Source of the DNA: Methylomonas koyamae
GTDB taxonomy: Bacteria; Pseudomonadota; Gammaproteobacteria; Methylococcales; Methylomonadaceae
Assembly (NCBI RefSeq): GCF_019669905.1
Contig: NZ_AP019777.1
Location: forward strand, 310,001 to 374,000
Reading direction: 5' to 3'
Length of the DNA: 64,000 nt
Within the stretch, counting starts at the first letter, position 1, and every line of letters starts with the position of its first letter. The translations under genes were made by a program, and so were the position numbers. The notes below the pieces were generated by a model. That model saw only the letters and a program-made list of their open reading frames with translations, ran no database searches and was not told where the DNA came from. Positions 35,416 to 44,416 of the stretch are shown here, piece after piece.

Positions 35416-38400
35416 ATGTTCGTCCTGCACAGCTCCAACAAAACCGAAAACCTGCTGGAGCATTTGGTCACGGTCATTAGCGCCGCGCCGCTGTCGTCGC
35501 CGTTTGCCGCCGAGTTATTCTTGATCCAAAGCCAGGGCATGGAGCGCTGGTTGTCGCAGCAACTGGCCGCGCGGCTCAAGGTTTGGGGGCATTTCAGTTA
35601 TCTGTTCCCGGCCAAATTCTTTGCCGAAATCGCCGCGACGCTGCACGACGAATTGTGCGAAGCCAGCTTCGACCGCCATTGGATGTTGTGGCGCTTCGAA
35701 GCGCTATTGCGCGATCTCGACGGCGAAGTGTATCAGGCTTTACGGCAATATCTAGTCGGCGAAAACGCCGAGCTTAAACGTTACCAATTGGCCCAGCAAT
35801 TGGCGCGCGTCTACGACCAATACCAGATGCTGCGCCCGGACCTGCTCGACGCCTGGCAAGCGCGGCGGCTGTTGTACGGTAGTCCGGCGGAAGCCTGGCA
35901 AGCCGAGTTGTGGCGGGCCGTCGTCGCCGAAATCGGCCCGCGCCACCGCGGCGCACACTGGCTGCAAGCGATCGCCAAGCTGCAGCGTGCCGAAGCCGGC
36001 GCTTTCGCCGGGCAATTGCCGGAACGGGTGTCGGTATTCGGCGTCAACAGCTTGCCGCCGTTAATGCTGAACTACCTGCAAGCCTTGTCCCGCTATTGCC
36101 AGGTACACCTGTATCTACTGAATCCGGTCCAGGGTTACTGGGCCGACCTGCCGCCGAAGCGGCTGCTGGCCGAATTGCAAAATTTCGACGGCCACCCGTT
36201 GCTGGTGCGGCTGGGCCAGCAAGGCCGCGAATTCCAGCAAATGCTGCTGGAGCAGGCCGAGTTCGCCTTCGAGCCCAGCAGCTTCGAACCCGCACAGCCG
36301 CAGAGCGTGTTGCAATGCCTGCAAAACGACATCCTGGCCAACCGGCTGCAGCCGCAAACCCGGCTGGAGGCGGACGCTTCGATTTCCATCCACGCCTGTC
36401 ACTCGCGCTTGCGCGAAGTGCAAGTTTTGAAAAACCAACTGCTGCAAACCCTGGAGCAAAATCCCGATCTGGATTTGCGCGACATCGTCGTCATGGCGCC
36501 GGACATCCAGGCCTATGCGCCGTTCATCAGTGCCGTATTCGACGACATTCAGCATGCCGTCGCCGACCGCAGTTTGAAAATCAGCGATCCGCTGCTGGAC
36601 GCTTTCGTTCGTTTTCTGCAACTGTCGCAAAGCCGCTTGGGTTGGCGCAGCGTGATGGATTTACTGGAGCAGCCGTTGATTCACGCCGGTTTCGGTCTGG
36701 CGGCCGCCGATCTGGAATTGATCGCGTATTGGTTGCGGGAACTGCACGTGCGCTGGGGGCGGTCGGGCAACGCCAAACAGGGGCAAGGCCTACCGCCGAC
36801 GCCGCAGAATACCTGGCAAGCCGGCCTGGAACGCCTGTTCATGGGCTATGCGCTGGCCGCCGACGAATTCGTCGACGACATCCTGCCGTATCCGGATATC
36901 GAAGGCTCGGCGGCGCAAGCGTTGGGCGGCCTGAACGCTTTCTTGCAACTGCTGTTCCGCGCCGGCGACGAATTGGCGGCTGCCAAAACCCTGGGCGAAT
37001 GGCAAACCTGCCTGAGCCGTTACGCCGACGGCCTGTTGGCCGCTGCCGACGCGGCGCAACGCCAAGCATTGAACGAACTGTTGGCCGAACTGGCCGAGAT
37101 GGCCGCGATTCACGACCGGCCGCTGCCGCTGGCCGTCATCGTGGCCTGGCTACAAGGCCGGATGGACGAGACCAAATCCGGCGCCGGCTTTCTGCGCGGC
37201 CAACTGACTTTTTGTTCGATGTTGCCGATGCGCTCGATCCCGTTTCAGGTCATCGCCTTGCTGGGCATGAACGACGGCGAGTTCCCGAAAATCGAGCGCC
37301 ATCCGACCTTCGACCTGCTGGCGGCCCAGCCACGGTTGGGCGACCGTTCGCGCCGGGCCGACGACCGTTACCAATTTCTGGAGATATTGTTGTCGGCCCG
37401 CCGGCAATTGGTCATTACTTACCTGGGCCAATCGCTGCGCGACAACAGCGATATTCCGCCGTCGCCCATCGTCAGCGAATTGCTCGACGTATTGCGCGAC
37501 GGCTATGCGCTGGACGGCGTCGTGGTGCGCCACCCGCTACACCCGTTCAGCCGGCGCTATTTTCTCGGCGACGATCCCCGCTTGTTCAGCTACGCCCGCC
37601 ACGATTGCGACACCGCCCGTCGCCTGCGCGGCGAGAAACCGGAGCCGCAGCCCTGGTGGTGCGGCGAGTTGGCGGCCGAAACCGATCGCGTGGTCGAAAT
37701 CGACCGCCTGCGCCAGTTTTTCCACCACCCGCAACGCTATTTTTTCCGCCATTGCCTGGAATTGCAGTTGCCCAGCCTGGCAGCCGATGCCGAAGAACGC
37801 GAACCGTTCGCGCTGGACAGCCTGGAGGATTATGCCCTGGCCCAGGAATGGCTGGAGGCCGAATTGCAGGGTAAAGCGTTTTCGCTGGCAAAACTGCAAG
37901 CCCGCGGCTTGTGGCCGGCCGGCGCCGCCGGCGAAATTGCCTGGCGCCGGCGCCAGCCGGCGATTGCCGCGTTCGCCGCAACCATCGTCGGCAAACAACT
38001 GGGTGCGGCGCTGCCGCCCCAGCTAATCGATCTGGAGCTGGACGGCTACCGGCTGGTCGGCAAATTGGGGCGCCTATACCAAAACGGCGGGCTGGTTTAC
38101 CGCTTCGGCCGCTTGAAAGGCCGCGACTTTTTCGGCGCTTGGTTGCAGCACCTGATCGCCAACCAACTGGCGCCGCAAACCACCCACTTGCTGTGCCTGG
38201 ACGCGGATTTGCGTTTTCCGGCCCAGTCCAGCCCCGGCGCCTTGCCGCAACTACTGGAGATTTTCCAGCGCGGCCAACAACGACCAGATGCATTTTTTAC
38301 CGAAGCGGCACTGGATTTCGTGCAGCAAAAAAATCTCGACACGGCTCCGGCGGTAGTGGCCAGACACCTAATGGAAGACATCGAAAAAGGTTACGAAGCC

Positions 38401-38514
38401 GAAATCGGCCAACTGTTTGCCTACCGCGACCTCGAAGAATTGTTCGGCGACGAATTCCGCGGATTCTGCCGGGAATGGCTGGAACCGGCCTGGAGGGCGG
38501 CGCATGGCAATTAA
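35416..38514 (+). CDS. recC: Exodeoxyribonuclease V gamma subunit
   Basis: This 1032-residue RecC begins MFVLHSSNKTENLLEHLV, the conserved start of the family, followed by LIQSQGMERWLSQQLA. The LTFCSMLPMRSIPFQVIALLGMNDGEFP stretch (in two parts) is the inactive helicase motif that forms the Chi-scanning tunnel. The C-terminus contains the nuclease-like fold without catalytic residues. RecC is the scaffold of RecBCD, which processes double-strand ends. It overlaps recB by 11 bases. Confidence 0.95.
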   Translation: MFVLHSSNKTENLLEHLVTVISAAPLSSPFAAELFLIQSQGMERWLSQQLAARLKVWGHFSYLFPAKFFAEIAATLHDELCEASFDRHWMLWRFEALLRDLDGEVYQALRQYLVGENAELKRYQLAQQLARVYDQYQMLRPDLLDAWQARRLLYGSPAEAWQAELWRAVVAEIGPRHRGAHWLQAIAKLQRAEAGAFAGQLPERVSVFGVNSLPPLMLNYLQALSRYCQVHLYLLNPVQGYWADLPPKRLLAELQNFDGHPLLVRLGQQGREFQQMLLEQAEFAFEPSSFEPAQPQSVLQCLQNDILANRLQPQTRLEADASISIHACHSRLREVQVLKNQLLQTLEQNPDLDLRDIVVMAPDIQAYAPFISAVFDDIQHAVADRSLKISDPLLDAFVRFLQLSQSRLGWRSVMDLLEQPLIHAGFGLAAADLELIAYWLRELHVRWGRSGNAKQGQGLPPTPQNTWQAGLERLFMGYALAADEFVDDILPYPDIEGSAAQALGGLNAFLQLLFRAGDELAAAKTLGEWQTCLSRYADGLLAAADAAQRQALNELLAELAEMAAIHDRPLPLAVIVAWLQGRMDETKSGAGFLRGQLTFCSMLPMRSIPFQVIALLGMNDGEFPKIERHPTFDLLAAQPRLGDRSRRADDRYQFLEILLSARRQLVITYLGQSLRDNSDIPPSPIVSELLDVLRDGYALDGVVVRHPLHPFSRRYFLGDDPRLFSYARHDCDTARRLRGEKPEPQPWWCGELAAETDRVVEIDRLRQFFHHPQRYFFRHCLELQLPSLAADAEEREPFALDSLEDYALAQEWLEAELQGKAFSLAKLQARGLWPAGAAGEIAWRRRQPAIAAFAATIVGKQLGAALPPQLIDLELDGYRLVGKLGRLYQNGGLVYRFGRLKGRDFFGAWLQHLIANQLAPQTTHLLCLDADLRFPAQSSPGALPQLLEIFQRGQQRPDAFFTEAALDFVQQKNLDTAPAVVARHLMEDIEKGYEAEIGQLFAYRDLEELFGDEFRGFCREWLEPAWRAAHGN

Positions 38515-41500
38515 GGCCTTCGACGCGGTCGGCGGTGCGCTGGAAACCGGCATCAACTTGATCGAAGCCAGTGCCGGCACCGGCAAGACTTACACCATCG
38601 CGATGCTGGTACTGCGCTTTGTCGTCGAACGCGAACTCGACATCAAGCAACTGCTGGTCGTCACCTTCACCAAAGCCGCCAGCGAAGAACTGAAGGAGCG
38701 TATTCGCGCCCGCCTGGCCGAAGCCCGGCGCATCCTGCTGAATCCGGCGGCGGGCGACGATCCGGCCGTCACCGGCTGGCTCGGCTGGCTCGGCGGGCTG
38801 GCCCTGGACCAAAACCTTATCCGCCAACGCCTGGAGCTGGCGCTGCTCGATATCGACCAGGCGGCAATCTTCACGATCCACGGCTTCTGCCAGCGGGTGT
38901 TGGCGGAACACGCGTTGGAAAGCGGCCAGTTGTTCGATTGCGAATTGAGCGGCGATGTGGCCGAATTGAAATTGCAGTGCGCCGACGACTTTTGGCGCCG
39001 GCAAATCTACCAACGCCCGCCCTGGCAAGCGGCGTTACTCACCCAAACCTATCCGACGCCCGATGCGTTGCTGCAGAGCGTGCTCCGTATCGATCTGCAG
39101 CAAAACGCTTATCCGCAGGACACCGACCTCGAGGCCGAACTGGCGGCGTTGCCGAGCTTGCGCGCAGAGGCTGCCGCAGCTTTGCCGGCGGCTGCCGCAA
39201 CCTTGAATAACGCGTTCGCCAACGGCTGTTTTACTCCAAGTTTCGCTAACGGGTTTTCCGCTCGGGTCGAGGCCCTGGCCGCTTGGCTGCACGACCCGGA
39301 CCACGATTTGCCGGATTTCGACTGCCTGAATCCGGCCACGCTGTTGGCCGGCCTGAACGGCAATAAATTCCGCGCCGGCAAAACCAAGCCGCTGTCTGCC
39401 GAACAACAAAAGCAACAATACCTGGACAGTCTGAACATCGATTGCGCGCCGTTTCAAGCGCTGGCCGACGCGGTGCGGCGGCTGCCGGTCGCGTTTCGCG
39501 CCGCACTTCTGGCCAGCTTGCGCGTCGAGCTGGACCGGCGCCTGCTGCGGGAAAACGTGCTGTCCTTCGACGATTTGATTACCCGGCTGGCGGCCGCGCT
39601 AGACGGCGACAACGGCGCCTTGTTGGCGACGGAATTGCGCTTGCGTTTCCGGGCGGCGTTGATCGACGAATTTCAGGACACCGACGCCAAGCAATGGCGC
39701 ATTTTTTCCGGCGTGTTTGCCAGTGCGGAACATTACCTATATCTGATCGGCGATCCGAAGCAGGCGATTTACAAATTCCGCGGCGCCGATATTTTTTCCT
39801 ACTTCGCCGCCCAACAACGCGCCGACCGGCGCTACACCTTACTGCACAACTGGCGCTCGCATCCGCATCTGGTGCAGGCCGTGAACCGCTTATTCCGCCG
39901 CGAAAAACCGTTCTTGTTCGATGCCTTGGATTTCACGCCGGTCAAGGCCGGCCGCCAACCCGGCGACGGCAGCATTGCCGGCGGCGCGCCGCTGGTCTTG
40001 TGGCAGCTCGACAAGAATCCCGGCAAGCAGGAACATTGGACCGCGCGCAAAGGCGGCTCTGGCGAAGTCTCGGCGCGGGTGCTGCAGGCCGTGGTCGGCG
40101 AAATCCGCCAGTTGCTGGCGGCAGGCCGCATCGCCGAAAAGCACGGTAACGAGCGGTCGGTGCAAGCTCGGGACATCGCGGTTCTGGTCCGCAGCAATGC
40201 CGTTGCCGCCGACTACCAGCAGGCGCTGCTGCAAGCCGGCATACCGGCCGTATTGAACAGCAAGCAATCGGTGTTCGCCTCGGCGCAAGCCTTCGAGTTG
40301 TACTACGTGTTGAGCGCAGTGGCCGCCGCCGGCCAGGTTAACGTGTTGAAACAGGCTTTGGCGACGCCGTGGTTCGGCTTGGACGGCCAACAACTGTACC
40401 GGCTGAGCCGCGACGAAGCGGAGCTGGACGCGTGGGTGTCGCGTTTTCAGGACTATCTGCAGTGCTGGCGCAACCAGGGCCTGCTGGCGATGGTGCAACA
40501 ACTGCTGCGGCGGGAACGGGTCGAACAGCACCTGTCGGCGCAAACCCAAGCGGAACGGGTGTTGACCAATATCCACCATTTGGCCGAACGCTTGCAGCAG
40601 GCGGCCATCGACGAGCATCTGGCGATCAACAAGACGCTGGACTGGCTGCGGCGGGCGATCCAGCAATCGGCCCAAGACAGCAGCGAAGACCGCCAATTGC
40701 GGCTGGAAAGCGACGAGGATGCGGTCAAGATCGTCACGCTGCACAGCTCCAAGGGCCTGGAATATCCGCTGGTGTTCTGCCCCGACCTGTGGCGGCGCAG
40801 CGACCGCTTGAAAACCGAAACCGCCTTGGTGCAATGCCACGAACACGGGGCGATGGTCGCCGATTTGGGCTCGGCACAATTCGGCGAACGCCGCGAACAA
40901 GCCTTGTTCGAAGAATTGGCCGAGGATTTGCGCTTGTTTTACGTGGCGCTAACCCGAGCCAAGTACCGCTGCTACCTGAATTGGGCCGACGTCCGTACCA
41001 AGGAACGGGCCAACGATTCGGCGATGGCTTATTTATTCGAATTTGCCGACTGCGATTTCGCCGGCCAGCAGCGTGTGCTGCAAGCGCTGGCTACCGCCGA
41101 ACCGGATTTATTCGAGTATCGCCTGCTGTCGGCCGTAGCGGCCGGCGAGCCGGCCGAATTGTCCGGCGTGCGCCGCGATCCGGAATTGCCGTTGGCCTAC
41201 CGCAGCCAAACGCGCAGCTTGCACAGCATCTGGCAGATGAGCAGCTACACCGCGCTGGCCGCGCTGAGCCTGGACCAGGCGCCGGAGCTGCCGGCCGATA
41301 AAGCCGAAGAAAGCCACGACCGGCCGGCCGCCGACGAGGCTCTGCCGCGCGGTGCCCACACCGGCAACGTGATCCACAGCCTGTTGGAAACCGTCGCCTT
41401 TGCCGATTTGGCCGCAGGCCGCGACATCGGCCGCGCCAGCGCCCAAGCCTGCCTGCGCTACGGTCTGAAGCTGGCGCAACCGCAAATTTTGAGTGAAGTG

Positions 41501-42028
41501 CTGTACCGCGTAGCCGCCACGCCGCTGGAAGACGATGCCGGGTTTTGCCTGAAACATCTGGACCCGGCGCAGTGCATCAAGGAAATGCCGTTTTACTTGT
41601 CCATGCCGGGTAGGGTGGACACCGCCCGCATCAACCAAGTCCTGGCCGCCTGTCCGGCCTACCAGGCGCTGGATGCCAAGCAAATCAGCGGCTATCTGAC
41701 CGGCTTTATCGATCTGGTCTGTTGTTACGGCGGCCGCTACTACATCATGGATTACAAAACCAATGCCTTGGCCGACTACGCGCCGTCGAGCCTGCTGCAG
41801 GCCATGCGCGAACACAATTACGGCCTGCAATATTGGCTGTACAGCCTGGTCTTGCACGAATACCTGGGCCAACGCCTGCCGGATTACGATTACGCCGCGC
41901 ATTTCGGCGGCGTCAAATACCTGTTCGTACGCGGCATGCATCCCGACCGCCCGGCCAGCGGCGTGTTCGCCGACCGCCCGGAACCAGACCTGCTCGCCGA
42001 GTTGGCCGAGGTGTTTTTTCGAGCCTAA
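38504..42028 (+). CDS. recB: Exodeoxyribonuclease V beta subunit
   Basis: This 1174-residue UvrD-family helicase-nuclease has Walker A EASAGTGKTYTIA (21-33), AALIDEFQDTD as motif II, YLIGDPKQAIYKFRGAD as motif III, VKIVTLHSSKGLEYPLVF as motif V and FYVALTRAKYRCYL as motif VI. The C-terminal RecB nuclease has GFIDLVCCYGGRYYIMDYKT with the Asp/Asp-Lys metal-binding residues. The ATG at 38504 follows TGGAGGG and overlaps recC, while the longer open frame is read-through. No recD follows: the next 690 bases are leader sequence of an unrelated gene. Confidence 0.95.
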   Translation: MAIKAFDAVGGALETGINLIEASAGTGKTYTIAMLVLRFVVERELDIKQLLVVTFTKAASEELKERIRARLAEARRILLNPAAGDDPAVTGWLGWLGGLALDQNLIRQRLELALLDIDQAAIFTIHGFCQRVLAEHALESGQLFDCELSGDVAELKLQCADDFWRRQIYQRPPWQAALLTQTYPTPDALLQSVLRIDLQQNAYPQDTDLEAELAALPSLRAEAAAALPAAAATLNNAFANGCFTPSFANGFSARVEALAAWLHDPDHDLPDFDCLNPATLLAGLNGNKFRAGKTKPLSAEQQKQQYLDSLNIDCAPFQALADAVRRLPVAFRAALLASLRVELDRRLLRENVLSFDDLITRLAAALDGDNGALLATELRLRFRAALIDEFQDTDAKQWRIFSGVFASAEHYLYLIGDPKQAIYKFRGADIFSYFAAQQRADRRYTLLHNWRSHPHLVQAVNRLFRREKPFLFDALDFTPVKAGRQPGDGSIAGGAPLVLWQLDKNPGKQEHWTARKGGSGEVSARVLQAVVGEIRQLLAAGRIAEKHGNERSVQARDIAVLVRSNAVAADYQQALLQAGIPAVLNSKQSVFASAQAFELYYVLSAVAAAGQVNVLKQALATPWFGLDGQQLYRLSRDEAELDAWVSRFQDYLQCWRNQGLLAMVQQLLRRERVEQHLSAQTQAERVLTNIHHLAERLQQAAIDEHLAINKTLDWLRRAIQQSAQDSSEDRQLRLESDEDAVKIVTLHSSKGLEYPLVFCPDLWRRSDRLKTETALVQCHEHGAMVADLGSAQFGERREQALFEELAEDLRLFYVALTRAKYRCYLNWADVRTKERANDSAMAYLFEFADCDFAGQQRVLQALATAEPDLFEYRLLSAVAAGEPAELSGVRRDPELPLAYRSQTRSLHSIWQMSSYTALAALSLDQAPELPADKAEESHDRPAADEALPRGAHTGNVIHSLLETVAFADLAAGRDIGRASAQACLRYGLKLAQPQILSEVLYRVAATPLEDDAGFCLKHLDPAQCIKEMPFYLSMPGRVDTARINQVLAACPAYQALDAKQISGYLTGFIDLVCCYGGRYYIMDYKTNALADYAPSSLLQAMREHNYGLQYWLYSLVLHEYLGQRLPDYDYAAHFGGVKYLFVRGMHPDRPASGVFADRPEPDLLAELAEVFFRA

Positions 42029-42438
42029 ATAGCCCCTTCCCACTGCGCAGAGGGCGTTAGCGTCTTCATTGTCACCTGCGGTTAGCGCGCGGCGAATGTC
42101 CCTATCCGGTACGATCCGGTGCCGCCGACCGCTGCCGAAATATGTTAAATCACCGAAACCGATATCGGGATTTGCCGCCATCGAAAATAAAGGTGTTTTC
42201 TTACAAGCGCTTATCGACGGCGATTTAATTTCCAATTGGGTTATATCGCCGGTTTTTGGTTACCGCTTCTTGCCGGTGGCCGCCGCCGCGGACTCCGGCC
42301 GCAACCGGCGGCCGCCAATCCAATGCCCCTGCCAACATCTTGTCTGCCTGTCGCCAACCCACTGCCGCTGCGCCTCGCAACCGCTCGGCGGCGGCAGTCG
42401 TGCGATTTTCCGTGCCCTTTGTCCGGACTGCATGCAAC
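42029..42438. other. Intergenic region between recB and the surface-protein island
   Basis: About 410 bases without a convincing gene. ORFs here lack ribosome binding sites and any family pattern. No recD remnant, tRNA, integrase or transposase fragment was seen. Confidence 0.6.
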
Positions 42439-42454
42439 TGGCACACAATCTGCA
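42439..42454 (+). promoter_or_regulatory. Sigma-54 (-24/-12) promoter candidate
   Basis: TGGCACACAATCTGCA matches the RpoN consensus TGGCACRNNNNTTGCW with a single mismatch, and the invariant GG and GC are separated by exactly ten bases (42440-41 and 42452-53). Transcription would start near 42466, giving a leader of about 255 bases before the first VPLPA-CTERM gene. RpoN control with the PrsK/PrsR pair is known for exosortase/PEP-CTERM systems. Confidence 0.7.
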
Positions 42455-42563
42455 AATTCGACCGCAGTGACCGTAACGCATCCCGGCCGGCAATTGCGCC
42501 CGGATCGGCGCGTTAGCGGGCAGCGCAGACAGCAAGGAATGCGCCGTTCGGATGCGATCCGTT

Positions 42564-42678
42564 ACGGCCTCAAGGAAGAGACGCTTCGCCACATCCGCCG
42601 CAAGACGGAGCCGGAAAGCCGCGGGTCTTGCTATGCCGAGACAGCCGGGCCGCCTCTCGAACGAGAGCCATCGGCGGC
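42564..42678 (+). ncRNA. Candidate c-di-GMP-I (GEMM-I) riboswitch with expression platform
   Basis: In the leader of the VPLPA-CTERM gene, AAAGCC (42615-42620), GGGTCT (42623-42628) and AGACAGCCGGGCCGCC (42639-42654) reproduce the 3' half of the GEMM-I aptamer (AAAGCCacGGGYCU...AGAuAGCCGGG). Before it, the stem TCCGCC/GACGGA (one mismatch) is capped by a GCAA (GNRA) loop at 42600-42603, as in helix P2. The 5' strand is divergent from the usual GCAAACC. The terminal GCCGCC (42649-42654) can instead pair with GGCGGC (42673-42678), an alternative hairpin that would disrupt the aptamer. A covariance-model test is required to confirm it. Confidence 0.5.
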
Positions 42679-42719
42679 TTGAATCCGCCAATTGTATCTT
42701 TCAATTTAAGGAAAAAATT

Positions 42720-43550
42720 ATGCAACAGACTGGATCGAAATCGCTGCGGCTACGCTGCTTCCTGGCCGCCGCCGCGCTGGCATTGGCGAACGCGGCAAAC
42801 GCCGGCACCTTGAACGGCGGCGTGTTCAACATTTCCTTCGACCATCCGGACGATTTGTTGTCCGGCTTGACCCTGGGCGACGGCGCGCTCACCGGTTATT
42901 ACGTCGCCAATTATTTCGACAAACCGGTGGCCGACACCATGGACGCGTCGCAGATGGTAACTGTGCCGACCGGCAGCTACCCGGCGCCGGCCACGCTGTC
43001 GTTCGAGATCAACCCGTCCAGTTTGGCCGGCACCGGCATTCCGTTCGGCAGCGGCGGCCGTAACAACAAAGCCACCACGCTGGCCTGGGACAGCAGCCAG
43101 GATGCGTTGGCCAATGCTTCCAGCTTTACTGCCAGCGGCGTCGCCGGCTTGAACGGCGTGGTAATGACCCGCGGCAGCTTCACCGGTACCTTGCTGTCCG
43201 GCGATTACCAATTCGGCTACGTCGCGGCGCGCAACAACGGCGTCAATAGTGGCTGGGCTTTGACCAACAACGTCAGCTTTGCCTCCACCACTTTCGATAC
43301 CCGCAACATTAGCGTGACGACCGACGGCGACAAACTGCTGTTTACCGGCGAACTGTGGTGGTCCGCCAGTACCAGCGCCTTTCTGTTCGGCGGCGACGGC
43401 CTCAGCCAAGCCGGCCGTGCCGGTAGTTTCAGCCTGGTTTCGCCGGCTCCGGCCGCGGTTCCGGTGCCGGCTGCGGCTTGGTTGTTCGGCAGCGGGTTAT
43501 TTGGCGTCATGGCAGCCGTTAGTCGCAAACGCGCGGCCCTTTCCGCTTGA
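42720..43550 (+). CDS. VPLPA-CTERM sorting-domain surface protein (276 aa), paralogue A
   Basis: This exported protein has a signal peptide at about 1-30 (ending ANAANA) and a beta-rich body. The tail is a proteobacterial sorting signal: VPVPAAAWLFGSGLFG plus the basic RKR, the VPLPA/PEP-CTERM type recognised by exosortase. The body shares many blocks with the next gene, for example LSGDYQFGYVAARN versus LSGDYTLEYDAAN, so the two are paralogues. AAGGA precedes the ATG; the longer frame upstream is leader RNA. Preceded by the sigma-54 candidate and riboswitch candidate and followed by a strong terminator. Confidence 0.85.
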   Translation: MQQTGSKSLRLRCFLAAAALALANAANAGTLNGGVFNISFDHPDDLLSGLTLGDGALTGYYVANYFDKPVADTMDASQMVTVPTGSYPAPATLSFEINPSSLAGTGIPFGSGGRNNKATTLAWDSSQDALANASSFTASGVAGLNGVVMTRGSFTGTLLSGDYQFGYVAARNNGVNSGWALTNNVSFASTTFDTRNISVTTDGDKLLFTGELWWSASTSAFLFGGDGLSQAGRAGSFSLVSPAPAAVPVPAAAWLFGSGLFGVMAAVSRKRAALSA

Positions 43551-43558
43551 GCCGGCTA

Positions 43559-43592
43559 ACGCACCCGGGCTAGTGCGTCCGGGTGCGTTTTT
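43559..43592 (+). terminator. Strong terminator after the first VPLPA-CTERM gene
   Basis: A ten-base perfect stem ACGCACCCGG/CCGGGTGCGT is followed by a T-run. It separates the riboswitch-controlled gene from the operon that starts at 43625, although only 33 bases remain for a further promoter. Confidence 0.88.
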
Positions 43593-43624
43593 ACAGACTT
43601 CGTAAGCTTATTCCACCCGCGAAC

Positions 43625-44416
43625 ATGATGAACATCCAGTTAGTTAGATTATTAACCTCCCGTTTAAGCGCAGGCGCGCTGCTGGCGGCGGCAATCTCGG
43701 CGCCGGCCGCGGCCGCCACAGTCTCCGGCGGCGCGATGACCGTAAATTTCGACCGCAACGCGCTGGCGGCAGCCATCGCGATCGACGAAACTCCGGCTCC
43801 GGCCATGTACTTGGAGGAGTTTTTCGACGCGCCGGCGTCGCGTAGCCGCAGCTATAACCAGATTCTGGAAGACCACTTGGTGCCGGGAGTCAGCGAAATC
43901 CCCGCCAACGGATTGGCTTTGGCCGTCAACCCCGGCCAGGTCGCCAATTTGACCGGCCGCCGCAGCAAACCGACCACCCTCGATTTCGACCCGGCCAACT
44001 TCGCGGCTTCCGTCAGCGGCGCGATCGGCTTGGCCGGCGTGTTCCGCTTCCGCGTCGATACCGGTACCGACTTCAACCGCATATTGTCCGGCGATTACAC
44101 GTTGGAATACGATGCCGCCAATATCGACGCCGTCAGCGGCCGCTCGGGTTGGAGCTTGTATAACCATGTTTCCTTCCGCGCCGAATCCTTTAATTTGTTT
44201 AATGTCGTGATGGGGCTCGATTCGGACAGTTTCAGCCTTTCCGGCGATCTGGGGCTGGGCGAGGGCTACGACCATTTGAACGGCCGCCGCGGCGCCATAG
44301 TCGGCAACTTCAATTTACAAACCGCGGTGGTGCCGTTGCCGCCGGCGTTCCTGCTGTTCGCGGCGGGCTTGGCCGGTCTCGGCATCGGCCGTAGCGGCGC
44401 AGGCCGCAACGCGTGA
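43625..44416 (+). CDS. VPLPA-CTERM-like surface protein (263 aa), paralogue B
   Basis: The signal peptide (about 1-32) ends in a run of Ala before ATVSGG. The body is homologous to the upstream gene: TVSGGAMTVNFD parallels TLNGGVFNISFD, and SGRSGWSLYNHVSFRAESF parallels NSGWALTNNVSFASTTF. The C-terminus VVPLPPAFLLFAAGLAGLG plus Arg residues is a VPLPA-type sorting signal. Two adjacent ATGs (43625, 43628) are possible starts, both without a strong ribosome binding site. Its stop overlaps the GTG start of the propeller-dockerin gene, so these are coupled. Confidence 0.8.
   Translation: MMNIQLVRLLTSRLSAGALLAAAISAPAAAATVSGGAMTVNFDRNALAAAIAIDETPAPAMYLEEFFDAPASRSRSYNQILEDHLVPGVSEIPANGLALAVNPGQVANLTGRRSKPTTLDFDPANFAASVSGAIGLAGVFRFRVDTGTDFNRILSGDYTLEYDAANIDAVSGRSGWSLYNHVSFRAESFNLFNVVMGLDSDSFSLSGDLGLGEGYDHLNGRRGAIVGNFNLQTAVVPLPPAFLLFAAGLAGLGIGRSGAGRNA

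Noticed and set aside
35910..37874. 654-codon plus-strand frame inside recC
   Set aside because: Arg/Ala/Pro-rich shadow frame inside intact recC.
42069..42470. 133-codon ORF downstream of recB
   Set aside because: It has no ribosome binding site and no family pattern, and it overlaps the sigma-54 promoter candidate.
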